Shown piece by piece: positions 55,331 to 64,000 of a stretch of 64,000 bases of DNA. How positions within the stretch are numbered: the stretch's first letter is position 1; the number at the start of each line of letters is the position of its first letter. The DNA lies in the NCBI RefSeq assembly GCF_010093535.1, contig NW_022985174.1, forward strand, positions 1,375,241 through 1,439,240. Direction: 5' to 3'. Below the pieces are notes generated by a model. That model had not been told where the DNA came from. It was given only the letters and a program-made list of their open reading frames with translations, and made no database searches. A program made the translations under genes and the position numbers. Origin of the DNA: Lindgomyces ingoldianus. Lineage: Eukaryota > Ascomycota > Dothideomycetes > Pleosporales > Lindgomycetaceae.

Positions 55331-56023
55331 ACTGCTACTTGTATGAAAGTCTATGACAGCAGGCCTCTGAGGCATAGAGTTGATCTTCAGGTTTTCTGGC
55401 GAGAGATCTGGGTTAATGTACTCCCAGATGTGTTCTCTAGTTGCTCTGGTCTTGATGTGACTAAACTAGGGTTTCCAGTCGCTCTTATTAGTGAGCCGTA
55501 CGGAGACATCAATCGCTGAGGTCATCTTGATGTACGTTGATACAGTGGAGAGTTGTTCGTATGAATTGAGCAGGTCTCCCGTCGTCGAGCAGTCGTGGTT
55601 CTGAGAGTTGCTCTTGGTGAACTATGCTCGATATGGACGAGTAGGTCGTCGAGCAGTCGTGGTTCTGGGGGCTGCGCTTGGTGAACTATGCTCGGTATGG
55701 ACGAGTAGGTCGTCGAGCAGTCGTGGTTCCGAGGGTTGCGCTTAGTGAACTATACTCAGTATGGACGAGTAGGTCGTCGAGTAGTCGTAGTTCTGAGGGC
55801 CGTGCCTGGTGAACTATGCTCGGTAGTAGTTAATTAGGTGATGAGAACCAAACTAGGTAGATTAAGCGAAGATGTAATGTCTCTCGAGCTCGAGAGAGCT
55901 CAGGGGTAAATATATAGTAGCTGATATAGTAGCTGAGATAGCGCTAGTCCTAAACAGAAAAAGGGTGAGGTGAGGGTCCCACATTCATAAGCAGGGTCAC
56001 GTGAACCCGTTTCGCATGCGACA
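55313..56023 (-). repeat. Right arm of the inverted repeat
   Basis: Reverse complement of 54271-54784 but about 197 bp longer. Almost all of the extra length is explained by three additional copies of a 64-bp unit. Confidence 0.8.
55581..55826 (+). repeat. 64-bp tandem repeat, about 3.8 copies
   Basis: GTCGTCGAGCAGTCG (third copy varied in its last bases) starts at 55581, 55645, 55709 and 55773, giving an exact 64-bp period. Each unit continues with a TTCTGAG-like part, TTGGTGAACTATGCTCG and TATGGACGAGTAG. Copies differ at a few bases, mostly by transitions. Confidence 0.9.
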
Positions 56024-57094
56024 AGTTGAGCTACATCATCCCCCTCACCGCTAACACCCCCGCCATTCTCCATATATATTCCCCTAGGAAGGAACGCCAA
56101 CATTATTCTGGAGGGTTTCCCCTGTATCATCGGCCTGGATTGCGCCGAGGCTATAATTCAGAGCGATAGCCAAACCATCATTCTCGCACCGGTCCTCCCG
56201 GCCAAGGATAACCAACTTGCATAAGGTGTCTGTATATTTAGGGAAACAGCGCGTCGCTCGGTAGACAGCGCAGGAATTTTGGTAATGGTGGGGTGATGGC
56301 TCCAGTAACATGAGCAAAGTTCTGTATTTTCGCAACGCACCAGAGTCTTACAGTTGGAAGTCACGCGTACGGAGTAGTGCTTCCATTTCCCCCGCCCCCG
56401 CCCCCGCCCGGAAATGTACTAGGTTGGAAAGTTTTTTGAGAGTAACTTCCCATTGATTGGGTTTCGTCAAGGTAGAATGAAGACTTAACTAGTAAACCGA
56501 ACAATTCGACGTAGTCCTCGCTGATAAAGTTCAGTTAAACTTTCTCACTACAGTGAAACTTAGTAGTAGCACAACCTCCAGCATCAACGACTGTGATGAA
56601 GATTCGTGCATCGACGAAGTGCTTCTGGGTATCTTCCATCCTGCTCTGAGAACCTCCTCATAAACTTGCCTATTCTCTCGGGGGAGAAAAGACTTGGAGC
56701 CCCAACGACTAGTCGTCAACCCTCCCCCATACGGCGCCCCGAGAACAAGAAGTTGTTCATGTGCTCTTTCAAGAAATTCAGAGACTACTCAAAGCTGAAC
56801 GCGATACAGGTGTTTTGACGTGCAGTAGGGTCGTCATATTCCCTCCCAACAGTACCGGGAGGGTAGACTTCTCCACCAAGTGCATACTCGAATATAAGCA
56901 GCCGCAATTCCTTAGGTTGATCCACCACCTCGAATACTTGGCTATTACGGGTCCCACAAAATCCGCTGCGCTGAGGCCTTCACTCCCAGCTAATTGGTAT
57001 TGGTCCGGGATGATTGTGAGCCCCTCTTTCATTGGCTTCCATTATCTAGACGCGAGGACGAATGCAGTGGTAATATTTTGCTATGCATCTAATC
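56024..57094. other. Intergenic region with unassigned open frames
   Basis: Frames at 56335-56084 (minus) and 56761-57117 (plus) are 83 and 118 codons without recognised motifs. A short GC-rich run (CCCCCGCC repeats) lies at about 56388-56409. No gene is called. Confidence 0.4.
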
Positions 57095-58598
57095 TTAAAC
57101 TCGCGACAAGGACATAGCGTAAACACTAACAGCCGCAATAATCGCAAGCAAATACGTCTGGTTTAACGTAAACTCGCGAGATTTCACGCCACTTGTAGTT
57201 TCCGTGCCGCAGCATTTACGATTGTACGTAACATTATTTGCTGCAGCGGCGACCTCAAAAACCGAACCGTTGAAGTTCCCGAAGTTGTAGTAATCGACAA
57301 GCAACCAATTAGGAGGCCTCCCCCACATAGCTGTGCATTTCTTGACGTTTTGCCCTAGGCTCCCGTTGCCCTCAACAGCATTCAGTTCGTTGAGAAGTGT
57401 ATACGCGGGAATCAGGATAGAAGCGTCGCCAGCCTCTAGTGCTATCGGAATGTTCAGGTTATGGTTGATCATGTACATCTTGTTGCGCGAAATATCCTCG
57501 GCCTCATTAGGAGGCCGCTGTTGCGTGCAGGGGAAACTCGAATCAACGGGTGAAAATGGCGTCTGCCATTGATACGCGAATTGATCGAGCAGCCATGGGA
57601 CCTCTGTTTGATTTGCAAGATAGTCTAGCATAACAACCACGCGTTTGTTCTGAAGTATCATTTCCTCGAGAGTCGGCCACTGGTCGAGGGTCAGGTTTGG
57701 GTATAGTGGTGTATAGAGATACGAAATAAGGCCGGCATTCGTGAAAGGCGCGACGTAACTTGTTGGCGCAACTCTGCCATCGTTACCCATCATTATTGCA
57801 ATGATTTCGTAGGGATGAGAGACGAGCCAAGAAGCGACAGTGTGGAGATAGTCTTCAAGAGTGCCGGCATCGAGAAGGTCGCACGAAGTGTGACATAGCC
57901 TGAGAGTACCATTTGGCATGTGAGTTTCGAATTGAACTAGAACTGGTGAGCTTGTGTTTGAGCGTGGGGACAACACACCACATGCTGGCACATGTGACGG
58001 AACACAACCAATGATGCATAATAAGACCCAAGGAGAGCTACTTTTGGTTTGTCTCCTCGAATTCAACAATAAATATTGGGTATCGCGTTCATGTTCCATA
58101 GTATGCGCCAGCATGTGGGATATTCAACGTACGGCCGCGAATCCCGTCCTCCAACTGCAAAGAAACTCGCCGGTCCTGGTTGCTGGCCACATTGTGAGGT
58201 ACAACGAACGGGCTATTATGGGCGACCACTAGTGAGATATTACTGAGCCTTCGGTTGCAGAATTCGACATAGTTATTACAGGGCTGGCTATTAGGAGCTT
58301 GGGGACGAGCCAACGAAAAGGCTGTGGTCGTAGCATTTGGTATGAGGCTTGGGACCGGAACTCCAGTAATTCCTATCAGCGACCGAGAAGTCAAAGTGGA
58401 AGAGGAGGCCGTGGTATTGAAACTTCCCGCGGGCTCTGAAATGGTCATCGTCCCATACTCGGAAATCGTCCCGTAAAGTTCAGTAGGCGACAACGGCCCA
58501 CTTAGAATCGCAGTGCTAGCCAAATTAGAGGCTAGTTGGGTGGATGCGATAGATGCGAAGAGGAGTAGTTCAATTAGGGGGGCGAAGGCTATAGGCAT
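57095..58598 (-). CDS. Secreted PLC-like phosphodiesterase (PI-PLC X-like TIM barrel), GPI-type tail
   Basis: Two exons (58598-58133 and 57942-57095) total 1314 nt, giving 437 residues. The start MPIAFAPLIELLLFASIAS opens a signal peptide, followed by a Ser/Thr-rich stalk. The barrel begins SNISLVVAHNSPFVVPHNVA, with the family's AHNS/AHDS histidine, and the intron joins EDGIRGL to LVQFETHMPNGTLRLCHTSC and LLDAGTLEDYLHTVASWL. Later VVVMLDYLANQTEVPWLLDQF and NWLLVDYYNFGNF are typical of fungal family members. A hydrophobic end (TYLLAIIAAVSVYAMSLSRV) after CCGTETTSG suggests a GPI anchor. The second catalytic histidine may be the one in FETHMP. The substrate is unknown. It is intact. Confidence 0.85.
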
Positions 58599-59383
58599 GA
58601 AGGGAGGTTGAGAATAGCGATAATGGCGGGATCCGTTCTCGGTAACAATAACCTGGCAACAAGCACACCGTGTATTGAGGCCGGCTCAGAAGCCAAAGGT
58701 TGTTGGAGAGATTGAGGATAACAGCATGGTCGTCACGGTAGCCACAACCAGAACCAGGCCACTAACGCGCCTTCCGGGCCATCTGAGACAATGCAACGCA
58801 TTCGCCCCCAAGCCGGCAGAGCATCGTGGAAGTAGATTCGAGACTATTGAATGGATTAACACCAGTAGTTTACTAATACAAACGAAGACAGGAGATGGAG
58901 GAAACAATTAGGCAAACGAAGCAGAATCTAGGATTTGGGTTTTGGAAGAGCGAAAGGATAGCAAAGAGTTCTATTGCATGGATACATCGCGATTATGTAA
59001 TTTAGTCAGAAGTAGATAGTATTTACCATATACCCAGTTGCGAGGTTAACGTGAAAATGAAAAAGAGTTCAAACGAGCAGATTAGCCTTCCTTTCCAGGA
59101 AGAAGGGGGCTAGTCCTAATTAGGAAGGATTACGTAACAGCTCGCTTACGCGCACGGCCGCCACAATAAACAATCTAACCAACCCAGCTTCACATCTCCT
59201 CCTGCCACGCCCACCAACCCACCCAACCAGGGCAGTGCGACCTTACCAGCCAATCCCAAACCGCCAAGGACGCTACAGGTACACATCTTACCCTATCCGC
59301 ACGTTTCAGGTTAAAATCTAATTAGAACAGCCTCTAACACCCTCTGCTCACTTCTGACGCGGCGGATCGCGTCCAATAACGCC
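58599..59383. promoter_or_regulatory. Divergent upstream region (PLC-like / DUF3716-like genes)
   Basis: About 785 bp between divergent starts. It contains CTTCCT-TTCC-AGGAAG (about 59089-59104) and the palindrome TCCTAATTAGGA (about 59116-59127) directly preceded by CTAG. The last 150 bp upstream of 59384 are C-rich. Confidence 0.45.
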
Positions 59384-61699
59384 ATGACAACGCCAGATAA
59401 CAACCAGTCGCAACCTAATGATAAGCCTCCATCGCCAAAGATCAATACCGAGGTCATTATCGATTCCCAAGGTAAAGGCCTGACCGGAGGCCAGGACCTC
59501 TTGGCCGAAGAGGCTGGTGCTAATGGCGATAGTAAGTTTTACCTTACGCGTGTCATGATCTAGGGCTAATCAGGAAAAATAGAGGCGCTAGACGACGACA
59601 AACCCACCCCATCAGACAACACGTCGTCAGGACCTACCTCTTCGCCTTCCGTGCCCAATACGTCCCGACCAGAAGACACGCAGTCTCGCCCGAGTCCAAT
59701 GGCATCGCAGGCAGGACCAAACCAGACAGTGCCCGCCCGCGCCTTTGGCCAGACTAGACCAGACAGCTTGCAGGGCGGCCAAGATCAGAGCTGGCGACAG
59801 TATGGTGGAAGCGTAAGTAAATCTGGATCAATCTGGATTGATACGACTTGGGAAGGAATTAGACTAACAATATCTTTTCGCAGCCTGCCCCCGCTCATAT
59901 CCAACCCGTATCTGGCCATGGAGAACATCAGCAGCAATTTGCCCGTCAGCTAAGTCGCGGACCATATCCGCCACCGCAAGGTCTATATCCGCAGGCCCAG
60001 GGTCAATATCCGCAGGCTCAGGGTCCGTACCAGAACACCCAGTGGCCTCAACATGAAGCACCTCCGTTTGCTCCAGGCGGACCGTACCCTTTCCAGCAGC
60101 AGTTCATGCCACCATATTCCCAGTATGGACATTACGGATATGGCATGGGTCAGGCCCTGCCCGCTCCAACCCCAATCGTTTCGCCCTATCAGATGGATCC
60201 GGCCGAAGCTGGGTCGAAGCCGACCAAAGGCAAAAAGAAGGGAAAGATCATACCTCAGCCCGAACCTTCAAGCAGCGAATCTGAGCAGTCCGACTCTTCT
60301 ATGGAGGACACCGATTCATATGAAATCGTTGATCTAAAGCCGCCATACAAAGGGGTCCAGACTGCTGCGAAGATGATAGGACTCTCTAGGCGCCTAATGG
60401 ACCCCAAGTTCATAAAGGATCTGAACGTGAAGGTCACGACAGCCTATTTAGGGTTGGTTAAGATGCAAACGAATCGGATTGTCATGGTGCGTACACAGGT
60501 TGATCCTCTTCAGAACGGCTTCAACCCAGTTCCAATCAAAGTCACACGCCCCGAAGCAGCCGAGGCACTGGTGGCCTTCATGGTGGGTCGGATCTTACGG
60601 GATCCCTGCCAGAAATGCCTGAAGAAAAACGGCAAGTTCGTCTACTGTGTATATGTCCCCGACCATTTCGGCCATAGTTGTGCGAATTGTCACTACGGTG
60701 CGGAAGGCAAAGGTTGCGATCTCCGAAGTAAGTCATTCTCTTTCTAAATAGGATATACCCAGATACTAACATATATCGGCAGATCGAACTGAATTCATTG
60801 AATGGAACGAAGTCTATCAGCCAAAGAAGGAGAAGGCAATGCCTAAAGATATCACCACCTCCCCAAAGAGCATCCCCACTCCGTGGAAGGGTCTGGCCGT
60901 GCCAACATCCACCCCGACACCGAAAGGGCCTAGATCGGCTTCGACCAAGGCGGATCCAAGCCCCCGAAAAGCCACTTCAGTTCTGATCCATAACAAACCC
61001 ACCGTTCCTCGCAATCCGGTCATGGCCTCCATGATTGACTCGTTCGGTCACCAAGTTCCAAGGACCAGGGCCCAGCCTATACGGCAAAATATGTACACAG
61101 CCCCACCAATCGTGATTAAGTCATTCCAAGAAGTAATCTCTATGGACAATAAATCACTGCGGTCCTGGTTTGGTCAGGTCCAGGACCAGATTGAAGATAC
61201 GATGGAACTCGCGACAGATAAGTGCATGGAACTTAGCAAGGTGATGCAGTCCCTGTCATCCCAGTTCAACATGGTGGTGGACGTTGGCATGGCTTTCAAT
61301 GCTGAAGAGGGCCTGGCTGATGGTGATGAGGAAGAGGCGGAAGGGCCCGTGGACAACACCGACATGGCCGAGGGTCGATCTGAAGAAGATGAGGACCCGG
61401 AAGATACCGACGACAGAGAGTTCGTAGCCGCTGATGACGCAGAGGTTTCTGCTAACACTTCTTCAAGTTCCGACCCTCCATTTGTTGAAAAAGTCAAGAC
61501 CCGATCGGCCACGAAACGATCCCGCGATGAACACTCGATCCAGTCGGAGTTAGGCAATATCAGGAAAAAAAAGGTTAAGACTGCAGCAAACGATCTGGGC
61601 CGCACTGATATGACCGTCCCCGCGAAAGGCACGCCAAAGAAGAGGAAATTCTTCAAAGAGCGCAAGCACAGGCCTGATGATCATCAGTATCTCTTCTAG
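59384..61699 (+). CDS. Uncharacterised protein with DUF3716-like cysteine motif
   Basis: Four exons (59384-59531, 59583-59812, 59884-60727, 60783-61699) total 2139 nt, giving 712 residues. The N-terminal third is low-complexity: Pro/Gln/Tyr-rich with QGLYPQAQGQYPQAQGPY repeats. A folded part begins near residue 280 (GVQTAAKMIGLSRRLMDPKF) and ends in a zinc-binding-like block, DPCQKCLKKNGKFVYCV then HSCANCHYGAEGKGCDLR, which resembles the fungal DUF3716 domain. The C-terminal part has KSFQEVISMDNKSLRSWFGQ, a helix with TDKCMELSKVMQSLSSQF, a long acidic run and a Lys-rich end, suggesting a nuclear protein. It lies 292 bp from a tryptophan-rich gene and near a Helitron helicase. Function unknown; intact. 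Confidence 0.8.
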
Positions 61700-61991
61700 A
61701 CTAATCAGAGTGGACCCTAAAAGCATTAGGCGGAGTCGGCGGGGTTGCTTTTGGTTTGCTGGGTTTGGATGGTTGGTTCATTTTCTGGATAGATGTGAGT
61801 TAGTGTGGCAGCGGTTTGCTCTAGCACCACACCCACTAACGCTTTCCCTGCCGGAGTTAACGGATTGACCTTGTAACAATATACCCACTGCATGAAGGAC
61901 GGCGTTTACGATCTCACGATAGGTAGCTAATATGATTGGATCATGGGCTGCACATGACTATTCCTGCAATAGATATGAAGTGAATTAGTAG

Positions 61992-63183
61992 CTATACATT
62001 GTCAAGACCTTCAAAGAAATGATGCCAAAGCTCGAGACCCCAAACACCTACGAACTTTCTTAACTTCTCAGGGCGAGTAGTATCTTTGTTAATCCAATCA
62101 GTGAAATGTCTTTTCCGCTTCCGATATTGATTATCTGCCTTCCTTTTCCGACCAGACCAGTGCTGATGAGCCCAATCCATGCGCCCAATTGCCCAATGAC
62201 GGATCCACACTAATTGGAGATCCTGTAACATGCTACTATCGTAGTAGCTTGTAGGAGAAAGAGGAGCAGGACTGGATATTGACTCTGTTGAAGGTGAAGG
62301 GGTATCCCTATACTCCAGCTCGTAATCTTCTGGCAATAACCGAAGACGTTGTGCTAATGGATAACACGTAGAGCATTTAAGATCATGACAAATCTAGAGT
62401 ATGATCAGAAAAGATTAAAGACTGGTCAAGATAACATACCCAATGAGCATTAGGCCGAACCCAACAGGGAGAGTTCTCCGATGTGTACCATTCTTCTGAC
62501 CTTGCACGCCTATGCCTTGGCCGAAGAGTATGCCGGAAATAGAAGTCAGGCTTAGAATATGGGTCTTCTAGTTCAACCACCTCAGTATTATGAAACATAA
62601 GCCTCAGAAGCTTCATGTTGTGGTTCCACATATAAGGCGGATAGAATCGGGTAGCATCTAGTAGATCACCTACTACCCGACCATGAACTGGTCCATCCCG
62701 GAGCGGCCACTCCTGGACAACAGTAGAGGGGAACCACATCTGGGACCAAAGCCGCCCTAGATAGGGCGGGTAGAGGCCGCGGTAACAGCCCCACCAACGC
62801 CAATTTATTGCACCCCCATCATCAACAAAAGGCCAGTCCAGGTCGTAGTCGAAGTCGAAAGAGGGAATATCGTACTTGGGCAGGATAGCAGAAGAATAAC
62901 GAAGGTTCCAGTCCTATGAGAAAATTAGCCCATATAACAAAGTAGCACAAAAGCAGCTTACGTTAAGGTGGGTGTAGCTAATACTCCTCTCCTCTCGTCC
63001 GGTCAGACCATAATTGATGCAGGCAAGGTAGGTAGTTGCAACGTGATGCCAATCGAGCATCTCTTGAACAAACGTTTGCCACTTAATACTTGGCATAACA
63101 GCTACAGGCCTAATGGGCTCTTTGTGTACAGGAGGGTCAGAAGGCGAAATGGCCCTAGCAGATGTGTACATGAAGAGTGACAT
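61992..63183 (-). CDS. Uncharacterised tryptophan- and tyrosine-rich protein
   Basis: Three exons (63183-62962, 62913-62440, 62393-61992) total 1098 nt, giving 365 residues; both introns have GT donors (GTAAGC, GTATGT) and CATAG/TCTAG acceptors and restore smooth sequence (THLN/DWNLRYSS, AHW/ICHDLKCSTCYPLA). The protein is unusually rich in Trp, Tyr, His and Arg, with INWRWWGCYRGLYPPYLG, ATRFYPPYMWNHNMKLLRL and WIRHWAIGRMDWAHQHW. A CDLKCSTC-like pair (CHDLKCSTC) could bind metal. No membrane helix or signal peptide is obvious. I recognise no family. It is convergent with the DUF3716-like gene and lies just downstream of a Helitron helicase on the same strand. Intact. Confidence 0.7.
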
Positions 63184-63451
63184 GGCAAGCAGATAGAAGG
63201 CAAAATAACAGGAAGTATAATGTGGTGGGTAAGAAGCGAGGAGAAAGTATCATAGCAGATCGAAGGGGATCGAACCTGATTTAAGGGGGCCAAGGCCGGA
63301 TCTGTCATTACACGAAGCCAAAACCGGATTTCCAGGGGCACCGCCCAAAATAGGATAGCGCAGGACCGATACGATTGTAATAAAAGCAGACGTTACTAAT
63401 AGGGCAAATATAGTAGCAGGGCAGAAATGTACATGCACTGTACAGAGCAGT
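63184..63451. other. Spacer between helicase and tryptophan-rich gene
   Basis: A short hairpin-capable sequence TGTAC-ATGCACT-GTACA lies at about 63428-63444. No CTRR-type Helitron end was found directly beside it. Confidence 0.4.
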
Positions 63452-64000
63452 CTACAAAATAACCTCAGGATACACAATATTAACTACCTTGCCCATCGAA
63501 CCAGGCAGAATCAGAATAGAGATGCCAGATACAGTGGTAACACGTGAAAGGGCTACATATAACTGGCCATGGGTAAAGACAGGATGTCGTAGGTCAACAC
63601 CAACAATCTCAAGCGACTGACCTTGCGACTTGTTAATGGACATAGCAAAACAGAGTTGGACCGGAATCTGATACCGAACGATTGGAAAGGGTAAGGCATC
63701 GTTGTTCTCAGACACTAACTTCACGCGCGCAATCGTTCGGATCTGACCATCAAACTCACCGCCAAGTATCCTACCAATAAAGAAAGGCGCTGTCTGGCCA
63801 ACAGCAGTGACCACAAGACGCGTGCCGTTACACAATCCTTGCCCTGGATCTAGATTGCGCAAGAGCATGACAGGAACACCAACCTTCAGTCGTAGAGTAG
63901 ACGGAGGGAGGCCAGGCGGATTAAAGCTCTGGAGCAGGTCCTCTGGTGGTCGATCAATTCCGTCCGAGGAAGATCGGTAGACCTCATCAGCAGAGTGGAA
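63452..64000 (-). CDS. Helitron-type PIF1-like helicase, C-terminal part
   Basis: The frame enters from the right edge (FHSADEVYRSSSDGIDRPPE) and runs without a stop to 63452. It shows GLPPSTLRLKVGVPVMLLRN, QGLCNGTRLVVTAVG, INKSQGQSLEIVGVDLR and HGQLYVALSRVT, the C-terminal motifs of PIF1-like helicases as encoded by Helitron RepHel proteins (motifs V and VI). Walker A and B motifs, and any Rep domain, lie outside the window. The absence of stops suggests a young or active copy. Host Pif1 is less likely because the NGTRLVV...NKSQGQSL...HGQLYVALSR pattern is that of the transposon family. Confidence 0.8.
   Translation of the reverse strand, partial: FHSADEVYRSSSDGIDRPPEDLLQSFNPPGLPPSTLRLKVGVPVMLLRNLDPGQGLCNGTRLVVTAVGQTAPFFIGRILGGEFDGQIRTIARVKLVSENNDALPFPIVRYQIPVQLCFAMSINKSQGQSLEIVGVDLRHPVFTHGQLYVALSRVTTVSGISILILPGSMGKVVNIVYPEVIL
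63452..64000 (-). mobile_element. Helitron (or Helitron-like) element, partial
   Basis: Inferred from the helicase fragment; the element extends beyond the right edge. On the minus strand its 3' end should lie to the left of 63452. No certain terminus was found; candidate positions are discussed in the findings. Confidence 0.6.

Larger units (their letters stand above)
54271..56023. mobile_element. Copia-type LTR retroelement composite, palindromic and decayed
   Basis: The left part (54271-54784) begins TGTGCCGCACGTGAAACG and returns as its reverse complement at 55313-56023, which ends with CGTTTCGCATGCGACA. Each arm appears to hold an LTR-like segment, a leader and the gag start. The centre (54785-55312) continues gag. 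No integrase, protease or reverse transcriptase was seen, so this is a non-autonomous relic. I did not find a convincing target-site duplication. The element class rests on the gag-like protein and the TG..CA ends. Confidence 0.65.

Noticed and set aside
55621..55826. Possible CRISPR-like or centromeric array
   Set aside because: The 64-bp units are directly adjacent with no unique spacers, and the unit is part of the retroelement leader.
61174..61665. 163-codon minus-strand frame inside the DUF3716-like gene
   Set aside because: Antisense of the acidic, serine-rich segment; no independent support.

Overview
This window is nuclear DNA of a filamentous ascomycete (Pezizomycotina). Short GT-AG introns of roughly 45-150 nt interrupt most genes, gene families are typical of moulds (tyrosinases, DHA-type transporters, HET-E-like NACHT-WD40 proteins, small secreted cysteine-rich proteins), and gene relics carry stop codons of the C:G to T:A kind expected from repeat-induced point mutation (RIP). 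A leotiomycete is possible, but that placement is inference only.

Left part (1-22 kb): a decayed paraoxonase-like gene runs off the left edge. It is followed by an intact seven-exon tyrosinase, a DHA-type MFS transporter and a FAD monooxygenase, which could form a small phenol-oxidation module. Then come conserved housekeeping genes: an ankyrin protein, dynactin subunit 6, a SIT4-associated SAPS protein and the ESCRT-III protein Vps60. A dead ENA-type sodium P-ATPase and a second, longer tyrosinase close this part.

Middle (23-49 kb): an OB-fold-like protein is divergent from an Aim32-like thioredoxin-fold protein. These are followed by a RING protein, a polytopic membrane protein, a Hul5/UBE3C-type HECT ubiquitin ligase, a tail-anchored PPxY protein assembled here from two exons, and a RIP-mutated JEN-type carboxylate transporter relic. 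Next is a tandem pair of small secreted cysteine-rich proteins that share one cysteine scaffold, then a GNAT acetyltransferase, a transcription-factor-like protein without a zinc cluster, and a GH5 endoglucanase with CreA-like sites upstream.

Right part (49-64 kb): a gene-poor, AT-rich stretch holds a NACHT-WD40 (HET-E-like) fossil with three 126-bp WD40 units, and a palindromic copia-type retroelement composite with a 64-bp tandem array in one arm only. An intact GPI-type PLC-like phosphodiesterase follows. At the right edge is a Helitron-type PIF1 helicase, running out of the window, with two intact uncharacterised multi-exon genes beside it: a DUF3716-like cysteine-motif protein and a tryptophan-rich protein. 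They may be host genes or Helitron cargo.

Exons were joined by eye from GT-AG sites, reading-frame continuity and known family motifs. For several genes the summed exon lengths divide by three, which supports the models.
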